Source: Tretioscincus oriximinensis
Lineage: Eukaryota; Chordata; Lepidosauria; Squamata; Gymnophthalmidae
DNA: 64,000 bases
NCBI GenBank assembly: GCA_022410635.1
Contig: JAJVDF010000229.1
Coordinates: 1,084,423-1,148,422, forward strand
Direction of reading: 5' to 3'
The notes beneath the pieces are model-generated. The model did no database searches, was not told the DNA's origin, and saw only the letters and a list, made by a program, of their open reading frames with translations. The translations under genes and the position numbers were made by a program. Shown here piece by piece: positions 8,531-21,240 of this stretch. Position 1 is the first letter of the stretch; each line of letters begins with the position of its first letter.

Positions 8531-11070
8531 AGCACCATAGAGTTGGTGCCTGCCTGACATAGTTCCACTGTTCGGGGTGGCGGGTATATTTTGAAACAGG
8601 GAAGCCATTACAGATAAAAACCTCTTGCATGCAACAGCACTTTTAGATTGCTTAAAAGGGGGAGAACCAAAGTCGATTTTGGCCTGGAGCAAAGATAATC
8701 AAATAGGAAACATCTCAAATTTATATCAAACTGTAATTGACTTACTTTACTCTCTATTCTAATTAGAGGTATTAAATATTTTTATAGAGCAATAATTTTA
8801 AAATTCATTTTGGGGGCAGCTGCTGTGGGAGTAATTGCATTTTAAGTTGAGAAAGACAGATCAATCAATCTCTGGTCTCAGTTCAAAAAAGAACACAACT
8901 GTCAGTTTTCCATTATTCATGCTTCTTCTACTTTGTCATATTTTATGGAACTTCCCATATGAACACCCAGATTTTTATTGATACCATTTTACAAAAGGCA
9001 TTATTTATCTTTCTGACCTGTCCTATATTCAAAGGTCTCAGATATAAAATAAGGTCTCTCGCTATAAATACACATACAATCATTAAAAGGAATTAATAAA
9101 GTTCTAACTTCAAACCAATATTCAAATGAAAATCTTTTGAATGAACAATATTCCAAGATATTTTCAAATACATATTAATATTTTATTTTGAAATGGTATT
9201 TTTATTTTTGACCACCTTTTTTGTTAACCACTTGTATACCACCATGAACATATTGGAAGAATTTAAAAACAAATAAAAGGATGAAATGAAATAAAAATTA
9301 TGCCATATGGCAAAAAAATAATAATTATATGAGCTGAAGTGTTGTTCGCAAAACCTTAGATTATAATAAAATACAAAAAGTGACTGGTATAAAAGTCTCA
9401 AAGTCGATACTCCAGGCAAATGTTAATATATCTCAATTTCCATTTCCAAAACAGTAACAGACTAACCATAATTCTANGTATGGTACGACCTCGACACGTA
9501 TCTTTATAAGGTCTGCATAATCTTCCGAAGGCTGTAAAACCTTGTAAATAATACAGAAAAATATTTGGGCAGGAAAAGTCATTGATGGGAATTTCATCCT
9601 TCCTACAAAAAAGTATTTTTTTGTGTGTTACGGCTAGTTTACTATTCTTTCGGAAGTGAAACATAATATTTTGGAAGTGGAATATACTTTTGAGATATAT
9701 CAGCATTTGCCCAGAGTGTTGTCTTTGAGACTTTCTTTCATACCAGGAGACCCTCTTTTCATGTTTTTTCCCCTTTTCTTTTTGGTTCTCATGACACATT
9801 CCCCATTATCNTATTTTTTTGCCTGACATAAAGCAGATTTGCCAGATAATAAGCCAATTAACTGGTGTTTATATTGATCACAAGTAATATTTGANGACTT
9901 TTATATTCTAAAAAAATAAACAAATGTGATATTACTCCAGCTAAATAGTTATCTGTAAATCATACTATAAGATGCCTTCCTTCCATTGTCTGCTATATCT
10001 ACTCAAGTTCTGCTTTTTTATGCTTTATTTATTGAGGAAACTGAAATAAATCACAGAAACGAGAACTTCAACTTTCAAGAGGTCTATGGAAAATGGAATA
10101 TGTATATATGGTACTTGTAAGAGAAGTAGATGGTGCTCTGGTGGNCCAAATGTCATTTCTAGAAGTCCTCAGATTACATATTCTCTGTAGAAATATATTA
10201 TTCAGAACAATCTCTGGAATACTGCACGAAGAAATTCAACATTTTAATGAGCATATTTCCCCCGGTGGGTTTACATAATTACTTTTTGCCATTTTCTTTT
10301 TGACAGTAAGCCATGCACTTTATATTATAGGCTAGAAATCTTAAGGACTATAAATCACCTTAATCCTTACAATTAATAGAGGCAAGATTTATTCTTAAAA
10401 CATGAATGCTCCTTTCTAATTAAATTCAAATGAGTTTAATACCTTTCCAAAGTGTTCATATAATAAGTTGTCCCTTTTTGGAGACCTTAACATCCTTGAT
10501 CCCTGTCAATAATTAGATTAGGTGGCTTATAAAGCACAATGCTTGGCATTTTTAAAAATCTTTATCTTCCTCTTCTGTCTCATTAACAAAAATGAATAGG
10601 TTCATTCTTCTGGCAGAGCAAACCTTAAGAATTCAATGTTATGCAAGGACATGACAAATAAATTTCAATGATTGTAAATGAGTCCTTCTGTCCTCTTGGA
10701 ACAGTCACAGAGGAGCAATTAGGTTTCAATCAGGAAAGCCAAATTTCATGATAAAGATCTGTTCAAAAGTACAAATTGATGTCCTATTCAGAGTGTGTTC
10801 CAAAAAACGTTATAAGATGTTTCGAATGAACATCCTGATCTTGTTGGAACGTTGTTGGATGCTGTTGGAACGTTCCAACCCTGGACCAACCTCATCTGCT
10901 GAGAAGTGATATGAAAGGATGTTTAGAGCATCCTGAAGGACTTGGTTTAAGCAATGACATCCATTAGCAGTTCATATGCTGGGAGTGACAGAGTACAAAA
11001 TAGGGATCTGGTAGATAAACTGCTCTAGACAAAAATAGGGAGTACTACTGGAGGTCCTTAAGGTTGCAAA
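8531..11070. other. No gene seen; AT-rich intergenic DNA
   Basis: The 2.5 kb are AT-rich with no recognised element. A perfect 16-bp palindrome GTTGGAACGTTCCAAC lies at 10863-10878, preceded by a near copy of its first half at 10842. The 133-codon minus frame at 9398-9799 has no recognisable similarity. Confidence 0.4.
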
Positions 11071-11150
11071 GCATCTGAAGAAATAGACTTGTCTAAGGAC
11101 TACACTGCCTACCATCTTTCTCTTGTCTCTAAGGAGCCTTTAGACTCCCT
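11071..11150 (+). mobile_element. Penelope-like element tail fragment
   Basis: It reads GCATCTGAAGAAATAGACTT then TTTCTCTTGTCTCTAAGGAG, the terminal signature of the Penelope-like family here. The GAAA part of the hammerhead-like fold is lost. Confidence 0.5.
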
Positions 11151-11181
11151 TGCTATACATTTCAATCCAAACTGCTGTTTG

Positions 11182-11284
11182 GACACATACATTTAATCCA
11201 TCTTCAGTCCTAAAGTATTGGCCTAAAGCAGGAAAAATGTTCCCCCTCCCAAACAGGACTGAAGATGGATTAAAAGTATGTGTC
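11182..11284. mobile_element. Foldback element with 30-bp arms
   Basis: Arms 11182-11211 and 11255-11284 are inverted copies with a single mismatch; they contain TTTAATCCATCTTCAGTCCT and its complement. The spacer is 43 bases. A small MITE is the simplest reading. Confidence 0.6.
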
Positions 11285-11604
11285 AGATCCTCATCTAACA
11301 CAGCTACTTCTTTGAATTACTGTTCTTCATATATGAATGCTGAATAGCACATAACAAGTAACCAATAGTAAACACTTCTGAAAACCAGGGCGTTGGGGTT
11401 ATGAACGAGAAGAGTGTTATTTGTACTCTCGTAATGGTTGGCAGCATTTGACTGGCTATTGAATTCAATGGACCACTGATCCAGTTAAAAGGCCTATTCT
11501 TGTGCTACTTTCTTATGAGAAGGATGTACAGACCAGCTGTATAGGAAGTAGTGACTCAACCAACTCAAAATGTAAGAAATGCAAAAAAATGTAAGAAAAA
11601 AAGG

Positions 11605-11890
11605 ATGAAGAAAGAGAACTGGAGGTTCTATGCCACTTTTCTCATCCGAAGGGACTCAAAGATGCTTACAAGCTATTTTTTCGCCTGAAGGCTTAGGTTT
11701 TTGTCTTCCCCAGCACATTGTGATGGTCCTTATTTATCTACTTGCGATTCTCACTTTCAAACAGCTAGTATGGCTGAAGCTAAGGTCAGTAGAAAGCCTT
11801 TCATNCCTCTCCACAGCAGACCCATGGGCCTCAAATGAATTACCTCTCTAATGAAAGGGCTGTTCTTAACCTCTGCACCACGGTGCCTCT
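11605..11890 (-). repeat. Family B SINE (BovB-type tail), minus
   Basis: Reversed tail and body (TTCTCATCCGAAGGGACTCA, TTTTTCGCCTGAAGGCTTAG) followed by the reversed tRNA-like head (TTCTTAACCTCTGCACCACG). Several point changes and one undefined base. Confidence 0.6.
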
Positions 11891-12215
11891 GATTTTATTT
11901 AGAAAACAAAGGTTAAAATTTNAAAAAACTTTATAAGCTATTTAAATTCAAAAACATGTAACAACAACTTATTCCATATACTTATTGTTACACAAATTGT
12001 CAAGTTTGACACAGACAAAATAGCAAATGGATGTCTCTATATGAGCTATTTTGTCACTCATTTAGAAAATATTTATTTATTGATAGAGGAAGTGTTTCCT
12101 GCACCTATAAAAAGTGTATGTCTTCCAGTTAGTACTGGGTACCTTAAAGCTGAGGGAACTGGTTAATTTCCCTTTCCCTTTATCACAGATCCTCTATTCA
12201 CAGCTTCTTCTAGAA

Positions 12216-12433
12216 CAGACCTGGGCAAGGGGCGGCCCGAGGGCTGCATGTGGCCCACCTACTGGCTCTGACCGACCCGCCCATCTTAGCTCAGAGTTGG
12301 GGGCATGGTTTTACTGTTGTATGGTTTTGGAGCGAAGGTATTGGGTAGAACTGAGTTAACTATATTAGTTTGAGTCTCTAAAACCATCCCAATTTCTCTT
12401 GTGGCCCCTTGGGAAAATTAATTGCCCACCCTG
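12216..12433. mobile_element. hAT-type MITE, about 218 bp
   Basis: It starts CAGACCTGGGCAAGGGGCGG and ends TTGCCCACCCTG, so the ends are CAG...CTG with a GGGCAA / TTGCCC inverted core typical of hAT elements. The preceding TTCTAGAA nearly matches ATCTAGAA a few bases after the end, a plausible eroded 8-bp target duplication. Confidence 0.55.
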
Positions 12434-13468
12434 TTTTATCTAGAAGCTAAACCTTTTTCTCAGGACACAATCGTGACTTTGCCAAAGGCAAACAACAAGT
12501 TTGCATGTCTTTTGTCAGATAGCTCTAAAAGTAGGTCTGAATTAGATTCTGACTCATTCCAAAGCACTCACAGAGAAACTGAAAAAGAACAAGACGTAAT
12601 TTAATCATAGACTTACTAGAATTAGCACAACAGGATGACTGACTACACCCACGAGCCGTGGGGCAAGCCATATTCATAGTTTCATGTGACTGTTAATATT
12701 TTCAAGGCTAAGAAGGCATCTTATTTATTTTTATTTTGTTCATTGTTGCAAGCATCCAATAATTTATCCCTGTCAACTATACTGCTTTTCCAATATGCCA
12801 TACGCTCACGTACAGAAAATAATTATGTGATCAGCAATGCCAATTTATCAACTTTTGATCTTTGTTTAGGAAGGAGCGCTTGATTCAAACCAAAGTCAGA
12901 GCTGTCAGAATTGAGGTCACCCAAAATTTTAAAACTTGCATTCCCATATGCCTTCCTATGTCCGTCTTGTGAATCACAGCTCTACAATTCAAAGAGAGGA
13001 ACATCAGCCTTCAAGTCATCAAGGTGCGCTGAAAATTTGTCTGCTAAAAAAATAAATCCAAAATTGACGTCCACCCAACAGATGTAGAAGCAGCTGGTCT
13101 GTAAGATAGTGTGAGTTGTATCCTAGGCTGTATCCACACAGCCCTTGTTTATGCTGGAATTTCCAAATGATCTGGTTAATCAGTTTTCCAGTTTTAATGT
13201 GCTCGTTCAATATTTTACAGTATATTTTAAGTTTTGTCATTCTATCACCTCCTGGCATGTGATATTTTATGTGACACACTTGCCTATCAGTAATTGTGTT
13301 TGACAAGAGGAAGCCCAGTAGTCCCTCTTCCCAAATGCTGTTGGGTAGTTTGGTGCCAATATCTGATTTCTTCACCTCTCACCCATGCAATTTCTCATCA
13401 AAACTATCTACACATCAAAGACATTCAGCAATGACCGCTGGTATGGATCTTCTTAAACAGTTTAAAAT
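12434..13468. other. No gene seen
   Basis: AT-rich sequence. A fragment like the M1 MITE end (CTAGGCTGTATCCACACAGC) is at 13123-13142. No coding signal was found. Confidence 0.35.
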
Positions 13469-13540
13469 GTTTAAAATGGGCCAATGGTGAAAGGCAGGAT
13501 ATAAATTGCTAAATAAATGAATAAATAAATAAAGTAAATC
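13469..13540 (+). repeat. L2/SINE 3' tail fragment
   Basis: GGCAGGATATAAATTGCTAA followed by a run of AAATAAATAAAT marks the end of an L2-type retroposon. Confidence 0.5.
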
Positions 13541-15539
13541 TCTGTAGTAGCGGTTTTGCCATGTTCTCACTTGACTCTTTCTCATGATCTGGATGCAGTC
13601 AGTTCTATATCCGGCAATTTGGGCTACCAAGTNTCAGAGAGACAATGAAGCTTCCGAGAATGTAAGCATATCAGTAAGCAGAAACAAACGGAGAACGTTA
13701 GTGATAGGGACATAGATAGCTCAACAAAGGGGTATTGTTTGGTACTTCTATTTGCACTGTGCTTGCACTGTATCTGTGCTGGTATATGTCAATCTGCAAT
13801 GAAGGTGCACTTCACCATACCCTGTCAACAAACCAGCTTGATGATAGATGCACCTGATCATTTCATGAAGAATGGCTAAGTGGTCATAACATACTTATTC
13901 TGACTACTGGTATCACTTCACTTTACTTGCTTTCTCCTTCCCTTCATCATCTACAATGACTTCTGGCCACCAAATCAGCAAATGCTAGAGAAGACGACTG
14001 GCTTATTAGGGACCAAATAGAAGAAAAAACTCTTGTCTAGCTAAAGAGTATGTGTGCGATGTGTGGCCCAAGATATACTACACAAATGTGAACGTATACT
14101 AATATATATAAACATGACATTTTAATCCAAATGTCTCATAAAACCTTCCTAGACAATACTAATAAAAATGTCTAATACCAACAAACAAATCCACACATCA
14201 ATGTAAAGTGAAAGAATTGGGGTCACATGATCTACAGACCACCTCTTTACCTCCTCACCTCTCTATCACTTGGACAGAGAAAATGGGAAACCATGGTTAC
14301 ATATTTCAAGATCTCCCATCTTATTGAGGAAAAAATTATGTACAGACACTATGATACTTACATCAAGCTGAATCCTCCTACGAGTTCATGAAAGCTCAGC
14401 CATTCATTCCCTAAAAAGGCACTTTGTCCTGTTTTTTCTTGATAGCTCATTTTTTCTGCCTTCATTTAATTCGGACTACAGTGTAAGTCTGTTAAAAGCC
14501 TTCATGGGCCCTTGCATTCTGGAAAAATGGTAAATCTTCCGAGACTTCAAAGCTATCTGAAAAAGTTCATTGACTCTCAGCTTGCAGAGAATGCTGGAAA
14601 TTGTAGAAAGACAAGTGCAGCAATGGCTTATAAAAATACCATGTGCTGGGAATAGAAGGTAATGCAACGGAAAGTCAGAAACTGGCATGGAATATTGAAA
14701 GTGAGTGGGGATGCAATCACAAAAGGATAATTCCAGATTTAGAGCAAATTACAGACTAAAACAGATCATGGAGAGGGAGGCTATGTTTGCTTGCTAGTAT
14801 GGTCTGATTTCAGTGCATTCAGTGGCTCTTCCTCCCAAGTTAGTTGTGTTCTCATCACGAATCCATAGTACGCGTAAGAACACAAAGCAAACTGTCAGTG
14901 TTAACTATCTGCCATATCAGTCTGCTATATAGGTTCTAGGCCCAGAGAAAAGCATCTGTTACAGAGCTGACAATGATTTCCTTACATGATCTCAGTTTAA
15001 TCTGCATATGTTTATTGAGAGATAAGATTTAATGGGTGAGAGTAACCTTGCTGCCTATTATGTTATTGGTGCTTTCATATTTCTTCTTTGAAAGATTTCT
15101 GAAAGGAATTGGGCATCTCCCCAGGAGAAAAAAGCTTTAGATTAACCTACAGGAAACACTTATTCTGATTTCTGGAAAAGCTACTAGGACAAAGTATATC
15201 TAGCCATTAAAGTTGAAAAAGTGTATTTAGATGCAAATAAGTAAAAGCAACATTGCCCAAAGCACTATGTTAATTGTTTCTCTGCAACAATACTAACCTG
15301 CTTTGCAGAATATATAAAGGACAGGTACAAGAATGCCATATATAATTTCTATCTTACATTACAGTGTATAGTCAAAAATTTGAATGTCCTCGTTTCTCCA
15401 TTTTCGTGCTTCATCCCATGATGTAGCCACATACTGCAAAATTATGGGACCATTCGGTGGAAATTCCAAAACTAAATTCTTTCTCAAGAGCCCTCAGATT
15501 CAGCACCCATGCCATCTTTCAAGATTCAAGGGGGTAGTC
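13541..15539. other. No gene seen; AT-rich intergenic DNA
   Basis: No recognised repeat or coding exon in 2 kb. This is among the longest stretches without an identified mobile element, so old unique DNA is possible. Confidence 0.35.
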
Positions 15540-15714
15540 TAAGAAACTGATGGGCAAAAAAGTTAGGAAAGGCAAGGAAATGTATTTTTTTCCACCCAGT
15601 GGGTCATCTGTTTGGGGAATTTACTTTCAGAAGAGGTGGTAGTAGCTAACAGTCTGCATATCTTTAAAACTTGTCTAAATGAAAGCCAATGGTAAAAATA
15701 GCTACTAGGATGAA
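15540..15714 (+). mobile_element. CR1/L3-like LINE fragment, old
   Basis: It matches the end of the ORF of younger copies (ACTGATGGGCA ... CACCCAGTGGGTCATCTG ... GAATTTACTT) with many substitutions, and lacks the 3' UTR. Confidence 0.6.
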
Positions 15715-15835
15715 TCTCTTTGTTGCTTTCTTCACAACAGATACCATATAAAGTAAGCAGGGCTGAGAGAGTTCTAAAGAACTGTGACTGGCCCAAAGTC
15801 AGTATATGGCATGAAGATACTCGATTTGGAATTTG
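15715..15835 (-). repeat. Family A SINE fragment, minus
   Basis: TTGTTGCTTTCTTCACAACAG and GGGCTGAGAGAGTTCTAAAG are reversed SINE body motifs; both ends are truncated. Confidence 0.55.
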
Positions 15836-16239
15836 AGTCTAGATTACCAAGAGTCTGTTTTGCAGACTATCCCCACTTCTATTCTGAGATCTCTGAAGAC
15901 AATATTGCCTGAGCTTTAATGAAGCTTCAATGAAGAACGCACCACCCACTTCTTTTTTTAAAATTAGGAATCTTACAGTCCCTCCTGCTTATTCATCAAT
16001 ACACTGAACTTCAACTGCAGTTATTAGTTAGTGCAGGTAGTAAGGATCTAGACCTGGTGAAAAATGGAGAAAGAAATGCTTGTTGAGCACCACATATTTC
16101 CTCTACTAAGAACTGTCCAAGGTCCTGTAGAAAAAGGTATGACTGTTTCATTTCCAAGTTGCAGCAGTGAAATTAGTATGGAAGGGCACTTGAACAAAGA
16201 AAGTAAGATGGTCTGTTCCACCTATGTAGATTGCATTTC

Positions 16240-16440
16240 CCTCCACTTTAAAGCATTAATTTGTACTTGAGTTATACTTGACCTGATTAATTACCCATAG
16301 CCACATCTATATGTCTGTTATTTCCTGCATTCAATTTGCTACATATAGTCTGTACCTGGTGGTTGTTGCCCAAAATCTGAAGATGTAGACTTGTCCATGA
16401 AAGCTCATGCCACCTACCTTTCTTATTAGTATCTAAAATA
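16240..16440 (+). mobile_element. Penelope-like element 3'-end remnant
   Basis: It aligns with 2060-2262 (ACTTGACCTGATTAATTACC, then CAATTTGCTACATATAGTCT) and ends in CTGAAGATGTAGACTTGTCC-ATGAAAGCTCATG. At 16377-16410 the CTGAAGA, the hairpin and GAAA of the hammerhead-like fold are all kept. Confidence 0.6.
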
Positions 16441-16535
16441 GAGATGAAAAAGTATAGGTAACTCCCAACTTTACAAGCTAACTCAGACCACATTTTGCTT
16501 GCAAAGTGTAAGTCTGTAAAGCAGCAGCCCATAGA

Positions 16536-16960
16536 AATAATATCATAGAGTGTTGGAAGTGACTTCAAGGGTCATGGACCCAATCCACTGCTCAATGCAG
16601 GATTCACTAAATCATCCCAGACAGCTATGCAGCCTCTGCTTGAACACTTCCAGCAAAGGAGAACTCACCTCCTTGGCCAATCTATTCCTCTGGTTGCTCA
16701 CCTTTATTGATAGAATTTCTTTTCTCATATCTAATCTGCATGTACTTCCTTGCAATTTCATCCCATTGTTTCTAGTCCTTCCATGGTCATGGATAACATG
16801 CTGATCCCTTTACTCTGTAGCAGCCCTTCAGATATTTGTAGGCAGCTATCAGGTCTCTTCTCAGACTCCTCTTTTGCAAACTAAACATTCCTAGGTCGTC
16901 TAACCATTCTTTATAGGAAATAATTTCCAGATCACTCCTTATCTTTTTCAGCAATCAGTT
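16536..16960 (-). mobile_element. CR1 LINE, minus-strand 3' region
   Basis: It begins with ATCATAGAGTGTTGGAAGTG and CATGGACCCAATCCACTGC, the reversed terminal region of CR1, and runs through the reversed 3' part of the ORF (CCTCTGCTTGAACACTTCCA, AGGTCTCTTCTCAGACTCCT). A distinct CR1 lineage from the TTCTTATG-ended family. Confidence 0.7.
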
Positions 16961-18049
16961 CTAAGACAATTGCCTAAAGCTGAGTGTTTGTAAAGATGTT
17001 TGTTGTACAGCAGGAGTTTGTAAAGGGAAGTCTATCAATATGCCAAAAATGCGGTAATAAACGCAAAAGGCAGCACTCAAGAAAACTCTTCAAAGGGGTC
17101 TCTTTGCTGGAAAAAATATCTGAGCTTGCCCAATGCTATTTACAAATCCTGTTGCCCAGTGTTCATTGTGTCCTGCAAGTCCTTGTTCTAGACAGTTCAC
17201 AGCACCAAACAACAGCATTGTGAAGATACCTAAGAATATCTGTCCAGACAATGAAGACAATATTTTTACAGTAAGCAATGTGACAGTAATTTGCATTTTA
17301 ATAAAAACAGCCTGTTCTGTTTTCAAGAACAATGGAAGTCACATCCTATTATTATATTATTTCCACTCTCAGTGAATGAATTAAAAATGCGGAAACAAAA
17401 AACACAGTGGTTTGGGTGTTTGTTCATTACTGTATTTTCTATTTTGACTTTCCTTTCTCCCGGTTGATATCATACATAATAATTGCTTTTGTAAAGATTA
17501 TGGCTGATTTCAAGGGCTAACTCAGGAAGGTCTGATATTTTTATATGCAAAATAAAGTCATTAATTTTACAAATACAGTGAAAGAACAAAGGGAAAGAGA
17601 GTCATCCATTGTTAAGTGCTTATCACATAAGCCTTGATGAAAACCGCCCATAAACGACAATATAATACAAATAAGTGTTCCCAAGGTTAGGTCAACTTTC
17701 AGGTTAAAATTAAGTCTTTCACTAAAGGAAGAATTACATTCCTTGGCATAGACATATTAATTATATAAATTTCATAAAGGAAATGCAGAGTCCTATAATG
17801 TGAGACTTTGATTAATGAGCCTCTTTTGATTTATAGTTGTGTCTTTCTGAACTGTGATATTTAACAAGCAGCTAATTTAAAAGCTAGCTTTCCGTCACAA
17901 CGTTTTATGGCACTTCCAGCAATGCCTGGGGTAATATGGAGCATCTTTCTCTCAATGTTTCTCTGGCCATACTTGAGCAATTTTTGTTTTATCAAGAAAA
18001 CAAATACTGCAGTATATTATAAAATGTAAACCCATCCATTGCTTGCCCT
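16961..18049. other. No gene seen
   Basis: No recognised repeat. Frames of 80 codons at 16984-17375 on both strands show no recognisable similarity. Confidence 0.35.
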
Positions 18050-18150
18050 GAGAACTTAGGAAATACCCTCCTGGATCAGGCCATAATCTAATTAGTCAGC
18101 ATCCTGTCTCCTGTTGTGACACACTAATGCTTCTGTGCATTCCAGACGTG
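18050..18150 (-). mobile_element. CR1-like 3' tail fragment, minus
   Basis: TCCTGGATCAGGCCATAATC-TAATTAGTCAGCATCCTGTC matches the reversed end of CR1-like 3' UTRs. Confidence 0.5.
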
Positions 18151-18179
18151 ACTACTATAATGTGCTCTACACGAGGCTA

Positions 18180-18490
18180 CCACTTCGGAAGCTGGAGCTG
18201 GTACAGAATGCAGTGCCTGACTGCTGACAGGAGTCTCTGCCTGGATGCACATTACACCGGTCCTTCAATAAATGCATCGGCTGTCTATTTGCTACCAAGC
18301 CCAAATCAAGGTGCTGATATTAGCATACAAAACCCTAAACGTCTCAGCCCCTGGCTGTCTGAAGGCGCATCTTCTCCCATATAAACCTGCCTGTGCACTA
18401 AGATCTCAAGGAGAAGGTATCAAGAAGAGATGCGGGGATCTCTTAGGAGGGTTTCTCTGTGGTGCAAACCTGCTAAATTCTATCATTGGA
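18180..18490 (+). mobile_element. L2 LINE fragment
   Basis: The sequence reads KLELVQNAVPDC then, after a stop, a segment like SIHYRAQIKVLILAYKTLN: the L2 reverse-transcriptase C-terminus with frameshifts. The 3' tail is missing. Confidence 0.6.
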
Positions 18491-18544
18491 TTACTGGCAC
18501 AAATGGTTTAGTCAAAGGGAGGCCCAGCCTGGGGCCTTTCTTAG

Positions 18545-18970
18545 GACCACAAGGACCAGACAAGGACCAGAGGGCACTCCTTAAAACTGTTGGGTAGAAA
18601 AGTGAGAACAGACAAAGGAAAGTATTTTTTCACCCAGAGGGTCATCGGCCTGTGGAATTTACTTCCTGAAGAGGTAGTGGTAGCTAACAGCTTGGATAGT
18701 TTCAAGACAGGACTAGACAGGTTTATGGACACTAAGGGTATAAATGGATACTAAGATAGTTGTCTGGATGTAGCCTCCGGGATGGAGCAACAGGCAGGAC
18801 TCTTGAAATACCATTTGCAGGGAGTCACGAACAGGAGCAGCATATTTTGCTTTCCTCTGTTCAGACTGCCCAGGTGCATCTGGTGGGCCTCTGTGTGACA
18901 CAGAATGCTGGACTCAATGGGCTGTGGCCTTATCCAGTATGGCTCTTCTTATGTTCTTATGTTCTTATTC
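18545..18970 (+). mobile_element. CR1/L3-like LINE copy
   Basis: It holds the end of the ORF (FFTQRVIGLWN-LLPEE type), the full 3' UTR and the TTCTTATGTTCTTATGTTCT terminus. It starts inside the codons for the conserved ACCAGAGGGCACTCC block. Confidence 0.75.
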
Positions 18971-19162
18971 CTTTTTATTATTGTATTTTTATACAGTAGA
19001 GTGCATTCATTATCTTCCATTATACAATCAGCATTATTTATCTGGGCAATTGTTTTCATGCATTAAGGAAACAATCCATCATTTTACTGTGTGGTCATAT
19101 CTGTTAAAAACCTCTGCTCAACACTATATTGTTGTGCCCTATTATTTATCTTATCACAAGAC

Positions 19163-19325
19163 TATATCAAGAGCCAGTTTGGTGGGGTGGTTAGAGTGTA
19201 ATCTCTCAGTTTAATTCCCCACTCCTCCATGAAACCCAGCTGGGTGCCCTTGGGTTAGTCACAGTTCTTTAGAACTCTCTCAGCCACACCTATTTCACAG
19301 GGTGTCTGTTGTGGAGAAAGCAACA
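19163..19325 (+). repeat. Family A SINE, head and body
   Basis: GAGCCAGTTTGGTGGGGTGG-TTAGAGTGT is the tRNA-like head with an A-box, followed by a B-box-like TTTAATTCCCC. The copy is cut at 19326, where the LINE begins. Confidence 0.65.
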
Positions 19326-19855
19326 AAAGCATCAAGGGTCTGGAGCACCTCCCTTATAAAGTCAGGCTGCAACGTCTCGGCCTCTTTGGCCTCAAAAGGC
19401 AATGTTTGAGAGGTGATCTGATTGGAGTGTACAAAATCATGCATGGGATGGACAAGGAGAATAAAGAAAAAGTGTTTTCTCTATCACACAACACTAGGAC
19501 CAGAGTACACTCCTTAAAACTGATGGGTAGAGAAGTGAGAACAGACAAGGGAAAGTATTTTTTCACCCAGAGGGTCATCAGCCTGTGGAATTTACTTCCT
19601 GAAGAGCCTGTGGTAGCTAACAGCTTGGATAATTTCAAGACAGGTCTAGACAGGTTTATGGACACCAAGGGTACTAGGATGGATGTCTGGATGTTGCCTC
19701 CGGGATGGAGCCACAGGCAGGACTCCTGAAATACCATTTGCTGTTCGGACTGCCCAGGTGCATCTGGCGGGCCTCTGTGTGACACAGAATGCTGGACTAG
19801 ATGGGCTCTGGCCCGATCCAGTATGGCTCTTCTTATGTTATTATGTTCTTAAGTG
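19326..19855 (+). mobile_element. CR1/L3-like LINE copy with a 107-codon ORF remnant
   Basis: The frame at 19406-19729 encodes the reverse-transcriptase C-terminal tail ([20 protein letters not shown]) through to the usual stop region. The 3' UTR lacks a block after ATACCATTTG, and the copy ends with the TTCTTATG-type terminus. Confidence 0.75.
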
Positions 19856-20570
19856 TTTATAATGTATCTCCTGAAATGTAGTTCAGAATAAGTGAAACTG
19901 TTGGTGAAAGTGTCTTCTCCAAGCTAGGCAAGCAAAGCTCAGTCGGTGAGAGAATGAAGAGGATGGCACAGGGACAGTTAAGAACACAGGAACAGGTGAA
20001 GTAGGCAAATGGATTGGATCCATGTAGTCTATCTATAACAGTAGCCAGCTAGTATGTTCTGTTTGCAGTCTCTCCCAATACTTAGCATATTATTCTCTAT
20101 TGCTATCAGGTCTAGGAACCATTGATTACCTAATTACCATTGCAGGGTTTGTTTGATTCCATGTTTTGGAATCTTTCATGTGTATAAGAGATGAATCTTT
20201 GGTTGCATCAAACTGGGTTTTCATGTTCAGCAGTTCTGCTCCTGATTCAATGCAAGCCCATGGATTTCTCAATTACGTCTTTGTCCGTCCTAGAGCACAT
20301 GGACAAAGTGACCTACTACTGTGAATCTCCCTGCAATGTAAATAAAAAAGAACTATTATCACAGCAGCAATAATTACTGTAGCAAGAGAACACCACCAGC
20401 CTTACCCAGCCAGACTTATCCAGGAACACAAGGAGTGTTCAGTTCAGCTTTCTGGCCCAATTCGCATTTGGCCTCATTGTTATACTGCAAATTTTCTTAT
20501 ATCAGGTTCTTTATAACAGGGTTTCACCTGTAGTAGATATCTAGCAAGGGCTCTCATGGAACCTTATAGA
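19856..20570. other. No gene seen
   Basis: No recognised repeat or exon. Confidence 0.35.
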
Positions 20571-20830
20571 GTACTCTTCTTATGTTCTTATACTAGACAG
20601 GTTTATGGACACTAATGGATACTAAGATAGTTGTCTGGATGTAGCCTCCGGGATGGAGCAACAGGCAGGACTCTAGAAATACCATTTGCAGGGAGTCATG
20701 AACAGGAGCATATTTTGCTTTCCTCTGTTCAGGCTACCCAGGTGCATCTGGTGGGCCTCTGTGTGACACAGAATGCTGGACTCGATGGGCTGTGGCCTGA
20801 TCCAGTATGGCTCTTCTTATGTTCTTATAC
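20571..20830 (+). mobile_element. CR1/L3-like LINE 3' UTR copy preceded by a second 3' terminus
   Basis: CTCTTCTTATGTTCTTATAC at 20573-20592 is a bare terminus. It is followed directly by a copy starting ACTAGACAGGTTTATGGACA that ends in the same terminus at about 20829. Confidence 0.65.
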
Positions 20831-20844
20831 TAGTAACAAGAAAA

Positions 20845-20990
20845 NTATAGGCACCATGAGCTTTCATAGACAAGTCTACTTTTTCAGACATCTGAAGTAG
20901 TAGATAGTCTATGAAAGCTAATGCTTTCTAGCGTTTTCTTGTCACTCTCTAAGATGCTATGAGGTCCCTTGGCTCATGCTAGATTTTCTG
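20845..20990 (+). mobile_element. Penelope-like tail with inverted duplicate
   Basis: 20851-20887 is the reverse complement of the family's CTGAA...GAAAGCTCATG motif, and 20888-20924 is the same motif in the forward direction, followed by the forward terminus (TTGTCACTCTCTAAGATGCT). The junction makes a hairpin. The same head-to-head arrangement occurs at 30974-31052 and 60035-60110. Confidence 0.55.
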
Positions 20991-21240
20991 GCTTTATTCT
21001 GTTCCAGGAACTGGTCTAAAGGGCCAGTTGTTCACATGGCATTCTGTGCTAGCACAGATCATAGGAGGAACTTGTGCTAATCTACAGTGGCATCTGGGCA
21101 GCAGGTCCTTCAGACTACTGACTAAGTGCAGGCTAAGTGCAAATCAGGCCCCTTATCTGCCACAATTCCTCCCCATCAGTACGTCTTTGGAAAATATCCC
21201 TATTCCATTCCCGCCTGCCTAATTCAAGAGCTTGCTCATC

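Noticed and set aside
9398..9799. 133-codon minus frame as a small gene
   Set aside because: AT-rich, has an undefined base, lysine-rich composition and no recognisable similarity.
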